Assembly: GCA_902168185.1 (NCBI GenBank)
Contig: CABHOV010000046.1
Span: forward strand, 124,001 to 188,000
Source: an uncultured Bacteroides sp.
GTDB taxonomy: Bacteria > Bacteroidota > Bacteroidia > Cytophagales > Cyclobacteriaceae
Direction: 5' to 3'
Length of the DNA stretch: 64,000 nucleotides
In this document: positions 54,069 through 63,788 of the stretch, piece after piece
Layout: the number at the start of each line of letters is the position of its first letter
Position numbering within the stretch: the stretch's first letter is position 1
Translations under genes and position numbers: made by a program
The notes under the pieces: generated by a model
Told to the model about the DNA's origin: nothing
Database searches by the model: none
What the model saw: only the letters and a program-made list of their open reading frames with translations

Positions 54069-56549
54069 TCAGGGAGTAGCTTTCTTTTTGTCTGTCAGAT
54101 CAAGAAAAACTGTTTGAAGGCCTGGTGATTGGACACAAATTATGTTCTTCCCGGAATTTGCTTTTAAGCGGATAATGGCTCTGCCGTTATATGCCTGCAC
54201 TTTACGTGAGCCGGAGGAAGTGCCGAGGTTATCAAACAATTTACCATCGCCCGTCAATGAAAAGTGAATCCATTGATTTGCGTCCAGGCACGGTATATTA
54301 TTTTCGTCCACTAATTTTGCCTGCACTGTAACGATATCATTATCATCCTCTATCTTCTCGACAACAAGCTTTGCAGGATTGCTCCACTTTTCTGTTTGAT
54401 AACGCTGTGTGATCTGATCTTCAACTATCGTTTTACCTTTACGTGCAACCACCCGAAGTGTAGTGTTGCCCTCTGAAAATGGAACCTTCCATCGCAATCC
54501 GGCAGCGGGAAAATCCTGGCTGTTTCTTTTCTTGACTCCATAACTTTTACCGTTTACAAACAGCTCCGCTTCTTCACAATTGGAATATACCTTCACCAGC
54601 TTTTGTTCTCCGGCTTCACCCCAACGCACGGGCCACGTGTGACTATAGATGTATACCATGGGCTTCTCTGACCAATATGATTGAAAAACGTAATAGGATG
54701 ATTTCGGAGTAAAGTCACGCTCGACTACACCTTTTTGATTTACATACGGAACCGGGTTTTCAGGACGTACAGGTGTTGAAAAATCTTTGAAGGGCCAGTA
54801 TGCAGTCCCGGTTAACCAAGGCATAGTCTCCTGTTCTTTTAAATGCCAGTCGATGAGATCACAGATATAGGTCTCACTCCAGTCTCCGTCTTTTGACACA
54901 CGAGCACTACCACCGTGTAGTGAAGCATCGCCTTTGCGCTCATCCGCGCCAAGCCCGGTATTTATTTTCTTGACTACAGCTTCCGCCTCTTCTGCATGCC
55001 TGCCTGCATGACTATCCCCTCCCCACTCTACGTGCAGGAAATGATTTACAGCCTCGAATTCTTTTTTCGATACATCTTTATACTCAGTATAGCGTCCCCT
55101 ATACCAACCGGCCCAGATCGAGGGCGAGTAAACATCCACTATATCTTTACAGAAATCACACCTGCGAATGGCAGTCTTCCGTGACGAATCCAACGTATGG
55201 GCTAGTGTATTCAGCTCCTTCATGAAGGTTCGTATCTTCTCTTTATCGAACTCCTCGAAATCACCGGGCCAATCGTTCTCATTTCCTAATCCCCATATAA
55301 TAACGGACGGGTGATTGTAATGCTGCTCGATCATGTTTCGGAGCATTCTGCGAGCTTGTCCTTTATATATATCATTCCCCAAGCCACCGCGGCACCAGGG
55401 TATTTCCTCCCAAACACATATACCCAGGCTATCACATAGGTTCAGCACAATACGCGACTGCTGATAGTGTCCCAGGCGAATGAAGTTTACTCCCATCTGC
55501 TTCATCATGATCATTTCCTTCCGGATCATAGACTCAGTCATTGCACCACCTGTACCTGCATGATCTTCATGGCGATGCGTGCCCCGTAATAAAAGTCGTT
55601 TGCCATTTAAGGTGAAAGGACCATGATCTTCAAATACAAAGGTCCGTATACCTATATTTTCTTCCCGTACATGTATACCCGAAGTAGATATCAGCCTCAT
55701 CTTGATTTTGTAAAGTGAAGGCTGCGATGGAGACCATAGCATTGGCTTCTTTAAAGAGGAAGTCCACTCGTATACCGAATCTTTAAAATCAACAGGAGCT
55801 TTATACTGCTGCACCGTTTTTCCGGAAGGGTCTACCACTTGTATTTCCAGGTCAGCGTTTGGGAGACGGCCGGGATTGTAAAAGTGAGTTTTCACTTTCA
55901 GTGTGGCACTGCCTTTATCGTTTACCTGAGATGATACATGAAGCTTGTTAATAGAAACGGAAGGTATGTATACCAGGTTAAGATACCGCATGATCCCTCC
56001 GTAGAGATTGAAGTCAGAGAGATCAGAAGGGATCATTTGCAAATCACGCGAATTATCGCAGCGAATCACCAAAGGGATTTTTCCGTTGAACGGTTTTTGG
56101 AAGGCTTCTTTCTTTTTGAATTCCGCTACGGCATCGGTGATGTCAACGGTCCACTCATCGTAGCCTCCCACATGGCTTCCGACCTTCGTAGTATAGATAT
56201 ATACTTCAGTCTTCTGCGCAGCCCCTTCAAAATGCAACAGAATTCGTCCTTGTTGATAACGAGGCTCCATGGCGAGTGTAGTACGATACCACCCTGCACC
56301 CTGGTAATAATTCTTATCCGGATCGACCGCGTCTTCCGCATTAAAGCAATGTGGTAACGTTACTTTCTCCCAATGAGGAACACTTTCGGGAGCGCCTTCA
56401 GCGCCAGACCGTACGGCTTCCCAAATGCCACCCAGGTCGCCTTTAAAAAATTCCCAACCATTATTGAGGCGCGTACTATATTGTTCCTGGGCGAGTACCG
56501 GGATACTGGTTAAAAAAATTAATACAATACCAATAATACTTTTCTTCAT
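54069..56549 (-). CDS. GH2-family beta-galactosidase-like glycosidase
   Basis: I prefer the ATG at 56549 (MKKSIIGIVLIFLTSIPVLAQ, a good signal peptide) over one seven codons upstream. The 826-residue secreted enzyme has the GH2 order: jelly-roll sugar-binding domain (about 25-190, ending with KIPLVIRCDNSRD), immunoglobulin-like domain (about 200-300), TIM barrel with RGTHRHEDHAG, acid/base Glu in IIWGLGNENDWPG and candidate nucleophile Glu in FLHVEWGGDSHAG, then C-terminal sandwich domains. Substrate could be beta-galactoside or another beta-glycoside. It is on the same strand as the SusC operon, 413 bases upstream of it, and may have its own promoter. Confidence 0.9.
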   Translation of the reverse strand: MKKSIIGIVLIFLTSIPVLAQEQYSTRLNNGWEFFKGDLGGIWEAVRSGAEGAPESVPHWEKVTLPHCFNAEDAVDPDKNYYQGAGWYRTTLAMEPRYQQGRILLHFEGAAQKTEVYIYTTKVGSHVGGYDEWTVDITDAVAEFKKKEAFQKPFNGKIPLVIRCDNSRDLQMIPSDLSDFNLYGGIMRYLNLVYIPSVSINKLHVSSQVNDKGSATLKVKTHFYNPGRLPNADLEIQVVDPSGKTVQQYKAPVDFKDSVYEWTSSLKKPMLWSPSQPSLYKIKMRLISTSGIHVREENIGIRTFVFEDHGPFTLNGKRLLLRGTHRHEDHAGTGGAMTESMIRKEMIMMKQMGVNFIRLGHYQQSRIVLNLCDSLGICVWEEIPWCRGGLGNDIYKGQARRMLRNMIEQHYNHPSVIIWGLGNENDWPGDFEEFDKEKIRTFMKELNTLAHTLDSSRKTAIRRCDFCKDIVDVYSPSIWAGWYRGRYTEYKDVSKKEFEAVNHFLHVEWGGDSHAGRHAEEAEAVVKKINTGLGADERKGDASLHGGSARVSKDGDWSETYICDLIDWHLKEQETMPWLTGTAYWPFKDFSTPVRPENPVPYVNQKGVVERDFTPKSSYYVFQSYWSEKPMVYIYSHTWPVRWGEAGEQKLVKVYSNCEEAELFVNGKSYGVKKRNSQDFPAAGLRWKVPFSEGNTTLRVVARKGKTIVEDQITQRYQTEKWSNPAKLVVEKIEDDNDIVTVQAKLVDENNIPCLDANQWIHFSLTGDGKLFDNLGTSSGSRKVQAYNGRAIIRLKANSGKNIICVQSPGLQTVFLDLTDKKKATP

Positions 56550-56570
56550 GCTCTTACACGTCCGTCTCAC

Positions 56571-57110
56571 TATATATACTTCATGTATTCAAATCAAAAA
56601 CGATTTTAAAGACTAATGATAACGAGTACCATCAGCATTAGTACCAGCAAAATCATCGAAACAATTTCTCGGATCTTTGCATCGCGTATCAGTTTATTTT
56701 CCTTCCTTTTGATGTACGGCATACCAACGGTTAATTATCACAGGGCAATATTCACTTTCATAATCACTTTGGGGTGGTGTAATTATTCGTTGAGGTAAAT
56801 AAAACGTTCAAAAGGCTTTTATGCTCCTGTGGTTAGACGAAGATTGACACCCGGCACCCTGATCAAATTGTTCGCCTTCAAAAAATATTCTCTCCCGGCA
56901 AAAAGTCTCTACTATATATAGCAGTTCGCATAAAGACCTTTGTTGTCATTTCATTTCCACCATGATGCAGGTGGACAAATTGCTCTACGAGGTGCAAAAT
57001 CCGTTCACTCTGCCCTTTTTTAATCCGCCAGCCACTAACTGTGCTTTGCAAATTGCCTATCCAGGTAAATATGGCTATTTTCGGTTGCGGTAACGTTTGA
57101 TCTAAAGGAC
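56571..57110. other. divergent intergenic region between GH2 and the hybrid regulator
   Basis: Roughly 540 bases of AT-rich sequence that must contain the start signals of both flanking genes. A 43-codon frame near its right end is listed separately. I see no strong stem-loop. A direct site for the regulator is expected here but cannot be picked out by eye. Confidence 0.45.
56962..57093 (+). CDS. candidate 43-residue small ORF just upstream of the hybrid regulator
   Basis: An ATG-initiated frame of 43 codons ends in TAA 17 bases before the regulator's ATG. The product begins MMQVDKLLYEV and contains a Pro/Phe-rich middle (NPFTLPFFNPP). It has no hydrophobic signal. A translated leader upstream of a regulator gene is possible, but a chance frame is equally likely; there is no clear ribosome binding site. 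Confidence 0.2.
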   Translation: MMQVDKLLYEVQNPFTLPFFNPPATNCALQIAYPGKYGYFRLR

Positions 57111-60100
57111 ATGAACAAAATCACCACCCATTTCATACTTCTTTTCTTCCTGTTTTTCTTATCGGGAATAAATTTGATTCGCGCACAGGGCGTGAACGAA
57201 TTTACTTTCGATCACCTGACCATTGAGGAAGGACTTTCGCAAAGTACGGTGTTTGCCATTACGAAAGACGCGGATGGTTTTATGTGGTTTGGCACCCGTG
57301 ATGGTTTGAATCGATACGACTCGAGAACACTTAAGATATATAATCACAACGGTAAGGATAGGCGCAGTCTCTCAGGAAGTAGTGTCCATTGCCTACTGGT
57401 GGATAGCCAGAAACAACTTTGGGTAGGCACGAATGAAGGACTTAATATATACCACGCTGCAACGGATGATTTTACCAGGAGCAAACTCAATCCGGATTCG
57501 CATGACGGCCTTCACAACAATCACGTAGCCGCTATATTAGAAGATAAAAAAGGGGCCATCTGGATTGGTACACATGGTGGCTTGTCCAAAGTAATTTCGA
57601 AGGAACCGCTTCAGTTCCAGCATTTCAAACACAACGATTCCGATCCTGCCAGCCTATTGAATGATGAAATTCGCGCACTTTATACGGATCGTCAAGGATT
57701 CTTATGGGTAGGCACTACCAAAGGAGTGTGCAAGGTTATAGAAGCTGCTCCGGGGAAATATACCTTTAAAAATTACCCCTTATACTCCACACATATACAA
57801 GGGAAAAGCTGGATCAATTGCATTACCGAAGACGACCGTGGGAATTTATTGATCGGCACCGAGCAGAACGGTATAAAACAGCTAGACCTGAAAACAGGTA
57901 TCATGTCCTCTTTTGAGTTCAAGAATAATACTGGCCGTGCCATCGAAACTGTTCGTGTGATGCAACGGGACGGCCATACGCTTTTGATCGGAACGCTGGA
58001 AGGATTATACATCTATAACCTTCATGACGATACATTGCAACTGTACAAAAACGATCCGGATGATAACTTGTCGTTAAGCGATAACTCGATTCGCTCTATC
58101 TATAAGGACCAATGGGGTTCATACTGGATCGGTACATTTTACGGAGGCGTTAATTACTATAGTCCCTTGGCCCGCCAATTTGTAAAGATTAATTTAACTG
58201 ATCAGCGTAATCAAAAAGTATATAAGATTGCCGGAGCCATGCTAACGGATCATCACCGTAACCTGTGGATCAGCACAGACGGAAACGGTTTGTTTTGCAT
58301 TAACAACAAGGGTGAAACTGTAAAACAATTTGTGCACCAGGCGAACAATTCCAATTCGTTAAGTCACAATAAAATCAAATGTTTACTGCTGGATGATGAT
58401 AAAGGACTATGGATTGGAACAATCAATGGTCTCAACTATTATGATTTTAAAAGTGGAAAATTCGAGCGCTATTTCCATGACGCGAATGATCCGTATTCCC
58501 TTCCTGACGATCGCATTTATGACCTGAAGAAAGATTCACAGGGAAACATGTGGATCGCCAGCTATAGAGGTGGCTTGTGCCTGTTGAATAAAAAGACCAG
58601 ACGTTTCGAAAAGTTCACTTACAGCTCAAGTAACCCTGCTTCCTTGAGTTCGGACGGGATTACCTATATATATGAAGATTCAGGAAACAACCTGTGGGTT
58701 GGTACAGTATCGGGACTGAACAAAAAACCAAAAGGCCTGAATACATTCGAGCGATTTGTGAACTCCGACAATCAAAACAACATGTATGTTTTGTGTATGT
58801 ATGAAGACAAGCAGAAGCGGTTATGGGTAGGTACGCGTGATACAGGTCTCAAACTAAAAGTAAAGGGAAGCAACGAATTTAAAACTTTTACAACTGACAA
58901 TGGATTGGCTGGTAATTCGGTCAATGGTATACTGGAAGATTCACGAGGCGTTCTATGGGTGAGTACAGAGAAGGGCCTATCCAGAGTGGATCCATCTACC
59001 TTTGCTATTAAGAACTACAATAAAAATGATGGTCTCATTTGCAACGAGTTTAATTTTAATTCCTTTCATAAAGACTCCGATGGCTTCATGTACTTTGGCG
59101 GCTACAACGGCATTGTAAAATTTCACCCGGATAGTATTCGGGAAAATACAGCTGTACCATTGCTAACATTTACCAAGCTGAAGGTATTTAATAAAGAAGT
59201 ATATATTGATTCATCTGCGAATAGTATCCTGCGTCAAAGCCTCACAAAAACCTCCAACCTTGAATTTGCCTATGCGCAAAACGTTTTCTCGGTGGAATTC
59301 GCTTCATTGAACTTTATCCACCCTTCCAAGAATAAATACGCCTATAAATTAAGTGGCTTCGAAGATCAGTGGAATTATGTAAATGAACCCGTGGCCACCT
59401 ATATGAATCTCAGTCCGGGCACCTATACCCTGCTGGCGAAAGGTTCTAACAATGATGGTACATGGAATGAAGAACCTATACAATTAACGATAACAATCCT
59501 ACCCCCTATATGGAAGACATGGTGGGCCTATTGCATATATTGTATGATCATACTCGGCTTGGTATATGCACTGTTGCTCTTCAATAAAATTCGATGGAAG
59601 CTGACGCACGATCTGAAGATCGAGCAACTGGAAAAAGAACAGCAGGAAAAATTACATAAGGCCAAGCTTAATTTCTTCACCAACATTGCGCACGAAATCA
59701 GGACACCGCTTACCTTAATTGTAAGCCCCTTGGAATTGGCAACAATGCCGGGTGTCAGCGAGACATTCTTACAGAAGCAACTTCAAATTGTAAAATCCAA
59801 TACCGGAAGGCTTACACGACTGATCAATCAGCTGCTGGATTTTCAAAAACAGGAATCCGGAAATTTGAAACTTAAACGCACAGCGGGGAATATAGTGCAA
59901 CTGCTGAAAGAGATTGCGTTTTCATTTTCGGAGTATGCCAACGCTCGCAACATTCAACTTGACTTCAAGAGCGACCGTGACACGATACAACTTAATTACG
60001 ACCGTGATGAGTTGGAAAAAGTATTTTATAATTTACTATACAATGCTTTCAAGTTTACACCGGGCGGTGGCAAAGTATCGGTTATAGTCTCTGTAACAGG

Positions 60101-61247
60101 AGGAAAATACTCTCAAGACGGAAAAGAATATGTAAACATTATACTGGAAGACAATGGTATAGGTATATCGGAGGCTGACCTTCCTAAAATCTTTAACCGG
60201 TTTTACCAGGTCGAAAATACAGGTATACGCGAGTCGGGATTTGGCATAGGACTCGCGTTAACGAAAGGAATTATAGATTTACATGGCGGTACTATAGCGG
60301 TTGACAGTCGTGAAGCAATGCTTGGACAATCAGGGTATACAAGATTCTCCATTACCTTGCCGATTGAACATCACGCATTCGTGGAAGAACCTTTGACCCA
60401 TCACCAACCTATAGCTATAGCGGATACCGTTGACCGTTCATTTTTACCATATCACGTTTCTGAAGAACCGGAGAAACAGAAACATGATCATCGCTATTCA
60501 ATTTTATTAGTAGAGGATAATGAAGAGATCCGTAACTGTCTGAAAAATATAGTATCACCGTATTACTCAATTCTGGAGGCGGGTGATGGGGCTGAAGCTT
60601 TAGCCCTTGCAAACCGGCATCTTCCGGATATTGTGATCAGTGATATAGCCATGCCATTAATGGATGGATTGGACTTTACACGACAGCTTAAAAGTGATGA
60701 GCGCACACATCACATTCCGGTTATACTGGTTACTGCACGCGGTGCTGCCGAGCACCATATAGAAGGTATTGATACCGGTGCGGATGACTATATTACCAAA
60801 CCATTTCATAGTCAGATGTTGTTATTGAAGATCCGGAATCTGCTTGCTATGCGTGAGCGATTGAAAGGTAAATATCAAAAGCTCGTTACCCTGGAGCCAC
60901 GGCATGAAGAAGTAGAAGACCCGGATCATAAGTTCCTCCAGAGGCTGATGAATTTGCTGGATGCGAACATGAATGATCCAGAGTTTAATGTAGCCAAGCT
61001 TGTTACAGAAATCGGCATGAGTCGACCCGTGCTCTTCCGCAAAGTAAAAATGCTCACTGGTCTGTCTGTCATTGATCTTATCCGTTCAACCCGCTTGAAA
61101 AAAGCCGAGATGCTTTTACGACAGAAGAAGATGACTATATCTGAAGTTGCTTTTACTGTGGGCTTTAATGATCCGAAGTATTTCAGCAAATCATTCCATG
61201 CCCAGTTTGGAACAACACCTTCGAAATATATGGAGTCTATTGAATAA
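57111..61247 (+). CDS. hybrid two-component system regulator (HTCS) of the glycan locus
   Basis: A 1378-residue inner-membrane protein combining sensor, kinase, receiver and DNA-binding domains. A signal peptide (1-25) precedes two seven-bladed propellers made of Reg_prop repeats (about 30-690, repeated DxxGxLWVGT pieces), a Y_Y_Y domain (about 710-790) and one membrane helix (about 800-825). The kinase has His861 in NIAHEIRTPL, an N-box YNLLYNAFKFTPGGG and GFGIGLALTKG. The receiver has Asp1178 in IVISDIAMPLMDG. The C-terminal AraC HTH (about 1275-1378) includes TISEVAFTVGFNDPKYFSKSFHAQFG. It probably senses an oligosaccharide in the periplasm and activates the adjacent minus-strand genes. 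Confidence 0.95.
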   Translation: MNKITTHFILLFFLFFLSGINLIRAQGVNEFTFDHLTIEEGLSQSTVFAITKDADGFMWFGTRDGLNRYDSRTLKIYNHNGKDRRSLSGSSVHCLLVDSQKQLWVGTNEGLNIYHAATDDFTRSKLNPDSHDGLHNNHVAAILEDKKGAIWIGTHGGLSKVISKEPLQFQHFKHNDSDPASLLNDEIRALYTDRQGFLWVGTTKGVCKVIEAAPGKYTFKNYPLYSTHIQGKSWINCITEDDRGNLLIGTEQNGIKQLDLKTGIMSSFEFKNNTGRAIETVRVMQRDGHTLLIGTLEGLYIYNLHDDTLQLYKNDPDDNLSLSDNSIRSIYKDQWGSYWIGTFYGGVNYYSPLARQFVKINLTDQRNQKVYKIAGAMLTDHHRNLWISTDGNGLFCINNKGETVKQFVHQANNSNSLSHNKIKCLLLDDDKGLWIGTINGLNYYDFKSGKFERYFHDANDPYSLPDDRIYDLKKDSQGNMWIASYRGGLCLLNKKTRRFEKFTYSSSNPASLSSDGITYIYEDSGNNLWVGTVSGLNKKPKGLNTFERFVNSDNQNNMYVLCMYEDKQKRLWVGTRDTGLKLKVKGSNEFKTFTTDNGLAGNSVNGILEDSRGVLWVSTEKGLSRVDPSTFAIKNYNKNDGLICNEFNFNSFHKDSDGFMYFGGYNGIVKFHPDSIRENTAVPLLTFTKLKVFNKEVYIDSSANSILRQSLTKTSNLEFAYAQNVFSVEFASLNFIHPSKNKYAYKLSGFEDQWNYVNEPVATYMNLSPGTYTLLAKGSNNDGTWNEEPIQLTITILPPIWKTWWAYCIYCMIILGLVYALLLFNKIRWKLTHDLKIEQLEKEQQEKLHKAKLNFFTNIAHEIRTPLTLIVSPLELATMPGVSETFLQKQLQIVKSNTGRLTRLINQLLDFQKQESGNLKLKRTAGNIVQLLKEIAFSFSEYANARNIQLDFKSDRDTIQLNYDRDELEKVFYNLLYNAFKFTPGGGKVSVIVSVTGGKYSQDGKEYVNIILEDNGIGISEADLPKIFNRFYQVENTGIRESGFGIGLALTKGIIDLHGGTIAVDSREAMLGQSGYTRFSITLPIEHHAFVEEPLTHHQPIAIADTVDRSFLPYHVSEEPEKQKHDHRYSILLVEDNEEIRNCLKNIVSPYYSILEAGDGAEALALANRHLPDIVISDIAMPLMDGLDFTRQLKSDERTHHIPVILVTARGAAEHHIEGIDTGADDYITKPFHSQMLLLKIRNLLAMRERLKGKYQKLVTLEPRHEEVEDPDHKFLQRLMNLLDANMNDPEFNVAKLVTEIGMSRPVLFRKVKMLTGLSVIDLIRSTRLKKAEMLLRQKKMTISEVAFTVGFNDPKYFSKSFHAQFGTTPSKYMESIE

Positions 61248-61275
61248 GCATTCCTTATACAAACTATATATAGGG

Positions 61276-62010
61276 CTAAAAGTCAATTTGCCGGCAGTAC
61301 TGCAGTGCCTCCGGAACTTCTACATCCAAGTAGGTCTTGCCTACCAGGGCCTCCCCTTTCCATAAAAACCGGAATTCGGTTTGATGCTCGTGCTGCTTGT
61401 TTTTTAGAAAGAACACATCTATGATCTGTTCAACATCGATCGTACTGAAGGTATGCGCCTGTATACTTTCATCGCGCAAGCCATTTCTAAAACGGCTTAT
61501 CGATGTCTTTAATTTTTCATAGTCTACTACTTTCTTACTTTGGTCAACGTAGTCACATTTGCCAATCATAATATGCTGAAGGGGAAGCTTCTCGTGAATC
61601 TTCTGGCCAACTATATTTGAAAAGCCTACCGGATTTGTAATTTCAAATACACCATATTTATGTTCCCCGCCTTCGGCTTGCTGAAAATTTTCCAATATAT
61701 CTTTCGATCGTTTGAATGAGGTGCTCAGGTTCAATACGCCTTGAGAAAAATCTGTATATATAAAACCATTTTTATTGTTCTTGCCTTGCGCTATCATGGC
61801 TTTCCCTTCATTCTTATCATATATTTCCTCATTAATCTCTTCAGCGGGCTTGCATTCAGCCTGGTATACTTTTAAACTGTTCAAGCGAATCTTACCGGTT
61901 TGAAAAAACAAGTCGATATACGCTTGCCGGGTATATCTGTAAACGTTGAGCGTTTCCAGTTGCCGTTCCGGCACACAATAGCATATAACTTCAGGCAATT
62001 CGTTCGTCAT
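61276..62010 (-). CDS. protein of unknown function
   Basis: I choose the ATG at 62010 (MTNELPEVICYCVPERQL); an in-frame ATG 11 codons upstream is possible. The 244-residue product has no signal peptide or membrane segment. It opens with a YRYTRQAYIDLFFQTGKIRLNSL segment and ends with HQTEFRFLWKGEALVGKTYLDVEVPEAL. The E-F-R-x-x-W pattern near the end and an early F-x-x-G-x-I-R-L-x-S block are faintly like DUF2971-type proteins, but the match is not firm. It ends convergently 28 bases from the hybrid regulator and is probably unrelated to the glycan locus. Confidence 0.6.
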   Translation of the reverse strand: MTNELPEVICYCVPERQLETLNVYRYTRQAYIDLFFQTGKIRLNSLKVYQAECKPAEEINEEIYDKNEGKAMIAQGKNNKNGFIYTDFSQGVLNLSTSFKRSKDILENFQQAEGGEHKYGVFEITNPVGFSNIVGQKIHEKLPLQHIMIGKCDYVDQSKKVVDYEKLKTSISRFRNGLRDESIQAHTFSTIDVEQIIDVFFLKNKQHEHQTEFRFLWKGEALVGKTYLDVEVPEALQYCRQIDF

Positions 62011-62116
62011 AATATTACGCCTCGCAAACAGAACTGATATCAACTCAGCTAACTAAATCAATTACCAATAATTAAAATTTTATACCTGCATAGCTATATT
62101 AAAGTATTGAAAAGAA

Positions 62117-62150
62117 AAGAGGTTGACGAATGGCCAACCTCTTCCCTTAC
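62117..62150 (-). terminator. terminator of the DUF892 gene
   Basis: On the minus strand AAGAGGTTG (62143-62135) pairs perfectly with CAACCTCTT (62125-62117) around a 9-nt loop and is followed by TTCTTTTC. It lies 53 bases after the stop codon of the minus-strand ferritin-like gene. Confidence 0.7.
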
Positions 62151-62195
62151 AAGCATTAGAAATTAAACAACCATGGATTATCTTTAAGCCATGCT

Positions 62196-62816
62196 TCATT
62201 CTGCAGCTTCTTGTTCTTCTTCCTCTTCTTGCTCTTCTCCTTCTTCAGCAGCTTCATAATTAATATTATTCTCTGCAATCTGAGTTAGTAAAACATCCGT
62301 ATCTTTTTCCTCAGCAAGTGTCTCTTCAAGGATGTCGGCTATATCTTCTCTCCCTATCGTTCTGGCCAATTGTGCTAAACCTCCGTATGCAGCAATTTCG
62401 TAATGCTCCACTTTTTGTGCTGATAAAATAATTCCAACATCTTGCGTTGCTGTTCCGCGCTCTGTCTCACTGATGACAGTTTTCGCTTCCTCAGTCAGTC
62501 CTTCCATTGCCTCACATTTTTTTGCCTGAGGTTTTTTATCCAGCATACTGAAAATTTCTTCAAGCCGCGTAACCTGCTCTTTCGTTTGTTCAATGTGTTC
62601 CTCAATTGCTTCCTGCAACTCTTCAGAGGACGCAGCTTTTCTTAGCATTGGAAGTTTTTGCACCAGATGTTTTTCTGCCCAGTAAATATCTTTCAGTTGT
62701 TCTGTAAAAAACTCCAATAAGCCCGGTCCGTTGCTTGCCCCTCTTGATGAAGATTTCTTTGCTGCCTTCTTAGCCGTCTTCTTTTTTGCTGTTTTTTTAG
62801 TTGCTGTTTTTGCCAT
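62196..62816 (-). CDS. DUF892 (YciE-like) ferritin-like protein with charged tails
   Basis: A 206-residue cytoplasmic protein. Residues about 32-188 form a ferritin-like four-helix bundle of the DUF892 family (LLEFFTEQLKDIYWAEKHLVQKLPML; YEIAAYGGLAQLARTIG; LEETLAEEKDTDVLLTQIAE), with Glu and His residues placed for a di-metal site. These proteins are linked to osmotic and general stress. The first 27 residues are almost only Lys, Ala and Thr (ATKKTAKKKTAKKAAKKSS), like histone H1 tails, and the last 18 are mostly Glu. The basic tail could bind DNA. A terminator follows. Confidence 0.88.
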   Translation of the reverse strand: MAKTATKKTAKKKTAKKAAKKSSSRGASNGPGLLEFFTEQLKDIYWAEKHLVQKLPMLRKAASSEELQEAIEEHIEQTKEQVTRLEEIFSMLDKKPQAKKCEAMEGLTEEAKTVISETERGTATQDVGIILSAQKVEHYEIAAYGGLAQLARTIGREDIADILEETLAEEKDTDVLLTQIAENNINYEAAEEGEEQEEEEEQEAAE

Positions 62817-63091
62817 ACGCTTTTTTTATTCAGATGTATAAAAATTTATGCCGATAGACATCGTAATCGCATAAAATATATTATCAATACACGCTGCTAT
62901 ATATAACACGGGGATCAAACAGTCTCTGCATGCGAGTGGTGGTCAACTGTCCAAAGACAGCTCTTCCATTCGTTGATATGGATTGATTTATAATAGATAT
63001 TCTTCTACACATAATTACATGTCCACACAAACAAACTTCCAATTTTTAAAGGGTATACTTTTTGAACACTTTTTGCGTAATTTTTTGCTCT

Positions 63092-63781
63092 ATGAAGAAA
63101 GAAGAGATTCAGGCTTGGGATTGGCAGCGAATTTTATTTGGACAAGCGCCTGCACAGTTTTTATTGGAAGTCTTCATCAGGACTCTCTTTATATACCTGC
63201 TATTGCTTGTTGTACTTCGGCTTCTTGGAAAACGGATGGACGGGCAACTCACGCTCATTGAGATGGCTGTAATGGTAACGTTTGGTGCGATTGTCTCTGT
63301 CCCAATGCAGATTCCAGAAAAGGGTATACTTGCCGGCATACTTGCCCTGTTATGTGCAATGGTTTTTCAACGGGGTTTGAACTGGCTTGCCGTGAAGAAT
63401 CAAGAGGTTGAAGAAATAACACAAGGCACCACGAGTATCCTTGTAAAAAACGGGCTCATGCAGCTGGACGAAATGCAAAGCGCGGGTATATCCAAGCAAC
63501 ATTTGTTTTCAGCGCTACGGAATAAAAAGATCTTCAATCTGGGCAAAGTGAAGCGGGTATATTTCGAAGCGTGCGGTCTTATGAATGTTTATCTGGAACC
63601 GGGTGACCGATCAGGTCTGCCTATATTACCCTCTGATGAATTGGAATTTGTACAAACGCAAACCAAGGTTGATGAATCGAGTGTTGCCTGCAGAAATTGT
63701 GGCTATGTAACGAGTGCAGAGCAACGCGATGCGGCCTGTACTAACTGTACAAAGAAAGAGTGGATCGAAGCTATATATTAA
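63092..63781 (+). CDS. DUF421 membrane protein with C-terminal zinc-ribbon-like motif
   Basis: I use the ATG at 63092 (MKKEEIQAWDWQRIL); ten codons upstream are open but not conserved in type. The 229-residue protein has three membrane helices (about residues 25-45, 56-72, 78-95) and the YetF/DUF421 cytoplasmic domain with TTSILVKNGLMQLDEMQSAGIS. The helix-1 end RLLGKRMDGQLTLIEMAVMVTFGA is the family hallmark. The C-terminus carries two CxxC pairs (CRNCGYVT and CTNC), suggesting a bound zinc, an addition not part of the core family. A second DUF421 gene starts seven bases after the stop. Confidence 0.88.
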   Translation: MKKEEIQAWDWQRILFGQAPAQFLLEVFIRTLFIYLLLLVVLRLLGKRMDGQLTLIEMAVMVTFGAIVSVPMQIPEKGILAGILALLCAMVFQRGLNWLAVKNQEVEEITQGTTSILVKNGLMQLDEMQSAGISKQHLFSALRNKKIFNLGKVKRVYFEACGLMNVYLEPGDRSGLPILPSDELEFVQTQTKVDESSVACRNCGYVTSAEQRDAACTNCTKKEWIEAIY

Positions 63782-63788
63782 GAAAGAT

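Noticed and set aside
56616-56798. 60-codon hydrophobic plus-strand frame after the GH2 start
   Set aside because: Ser/Ile/Thr-rich low-complexity translation of AT-rich DNA without a start signal.
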